NCBI RefSeq assembly: GCF_009371975.2
Contig: NZ_VIKT02000004.1
Span: 104,789-168,788 of the forward strand
Length of the DNA: 64,000 nt
Reading direction: 5' to 3'
Source of the DNA: Microcella pacifica
GTDB taxonomy: Bacteria; Actinomycetota; Actinomycetes; Actinomycetales; Microbacteriaceae
The notes under the pieces are model-generated. The model made no database searches. It had not been told where the DNA came from and was given only the letters and a program-made list of their open reading frames with translations. Within the stretch, counting starts at the first letter, position 1; every line of letters begins with the position of its first letter. The position numbers and the translations under genes were made by a program. This document shows, one piece after another, positions 63,122 to 64,000 of this stretch.

Positions 63122-64000
63122 ATGCTGTCGAGCGAAGAGCAAGCACTCCTGCGCCTCGAGATCTTCGCCGACCTCGAGCTCTTCATCGCGTCGCGCGGCG
63201 GGTTCGCCAGCCGCGACGAGCTCACGACCTTCACTCTGCGCAGCGGCATGCGCATGCCCGTCATCGACCGCAACAAGGGCATCCGCAACCCCGCCGAGTT
63301 CGACGCCACGCTCTCGATCGTCTCCGCCTCCGACAAGGGCCGCTACAACGTCTACGACGACGCCATCGACCGCGAGCGCGGGCTGCTCTTCTACTCGTGG
63401 GCCCAGGGCCCACTGCACGCCGGCGACAACCGCAAGCTCAACCTCGCCTTCGAGCAGCAGGCGCCGATCATCCTCTTCGAGAAGCCACTCGCCAACGTCT
63501 ACGTGCCCGGCATCGGGGTGCTCGCGCCTTAGGCGATGCAGTATCGACGTGCTGCCCGACCAGCGGCAGTTCGTCATCGACCTCGACGACAGCGGAGTGC
63601 GAGCATCCCCGACCACGACCCTCGACAAGCGCTACGTCGAGCGCCTCGTGCGGCAGCGCGTGCACCAGCCCGTGTTCCGCGCGCGCGCCCTCAGCGCGTA
63701 CGGCAAGCGGTGCGCCATCTGCACCCTCAAATACGCCGAGCTGCTGGATGCTGCGCACATCCTGCCCGACGGTCACAAGGACAGCCTGCCGGTCGTCACC
63801 AACGGCATGGCGATGTGCACGATTCACCACCGCGCCTACGACCAGAACTTCCTCGGCGTCAGCCCCGACTACACCGTGCACATCAGCCCTGATCCACCGA
63901 GCGGGTCCGCTTTCGCGTGGGTGTGGGAGCAGCGAAATGTCCTTCTGACCGGGGAGAATGGGGGTGTTGAAGCCAGATTCATGCCGAGCCGGAAGGACAC
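63122..64000 (+). pseudogene. HNH endonuclease split by a frameshift, running off the window
   Basis: ATG 63122 begins the N-terminal domain of a restriction-type HNH protein (LLRLEIFADLELFIASRG; YNVYDDAIDRERGLLFYSWA). It stops at 63532 after VPGIGVLAP. From about 63540 another frame continues with SIDVLPDQRQFVIDLDDSGV, CAICTLKYAELLDAAHILPD and NGMAMCTIHHRAYD, holding the zinc cysteines and the HNH residues, and is still open at 64000. The two parts make one protein in relatives, so one frameshift near 63530 has broken it, unless it is a sequencing error. Confidence 0.85.

Overview
The window is high-GC DNA from an actinobacterium, most likely a member of the Microbacteriaceae. The grounds are the strong G/C third-position use, the conserved order leuS-comEA-comEC-holA-rpsT-lepA, four DUF2510 (GWYxDP...RWWDG..W) membrane proteins, a DUF3516-type helicase, and many overlapping ATGA/GTGA gene junctions. 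No tRNA, rRNA or CRISPR array was seen.

Layout. (1) 1-7412: a sugar-catabolism locus. It has a truncated ABC substrate-binding lipoprotein on the minus strand, then two Gfo/Idh/MocA dehydrogenases, an SDR and a ROK kinase on the plus strand, a GntR/UTRA repressor on the minus strand, and an SIS-fold sugar-phosphate protein plus a KDPG-type aldolase. (2) 7544-19595: housekeeping genes lepA, rpsT, holA, comEC, comEA, leuS, pabB and a pabC-like gene. (3) 19644-27009: a DedA protein, three DUF2510 proteins, a small hypothetical and a Ski2-like/DUF3516 helicase. (4) 27220-35435: a second sugar or polyol locus with BtpA/SgcQ, DeoR, FGGY kinase, SDR and a complete MalFGK-like ABC importer. (5) 35695-39311: a CPBP-family membrane protein, three tiny acidic disordered proteins, an alpha/beta hydrolase and a fourth DUF2510 protein.

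(6) 39324-64000: an accessory island dense in toxin-antitoxin and defence-like genes. It holds a decayed Phd/PIN pair and an intact paralogous Phd/PIN pair; MazF with an RHH antitoxin; a HigBA-like pair; two RHH proteins, one with a truncated partner; an XRE regulator with an AbiEii-like nucleotidyltransferase; a Phd-MNT fusion with a HEPN partner; HicAB; a TM0106-type RecB-nuclease/helicase; a NERD-helicase and a duplicated fragment of it; a DEDDh exonuclease with BRCT; and a frameshifted HNH endonuclease. A twice-frameshifted DUF2130 gene, an IS256-family element, and two copies each of an uncharacterised actinobacterial protein and a pRiA4b ORF-3-like protein are also present.

Non-coding signals. 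A palindromic repeat (arms TCTCCACAATTCAGGAGT and its complement) recurs between genes at four places. Several antitoxin genes share a -10 box 6-8 nt before the start codon and lack a Shine-Dalgarno, which points to leaderless mRNAs. Perfect or near-perfect palindromes lie before several regulator genes. The best candidates for undescribed biology are the sugar pathway in region 1, the two-gene unit at 62101-63011, and the duplicated paralogue units of the island.
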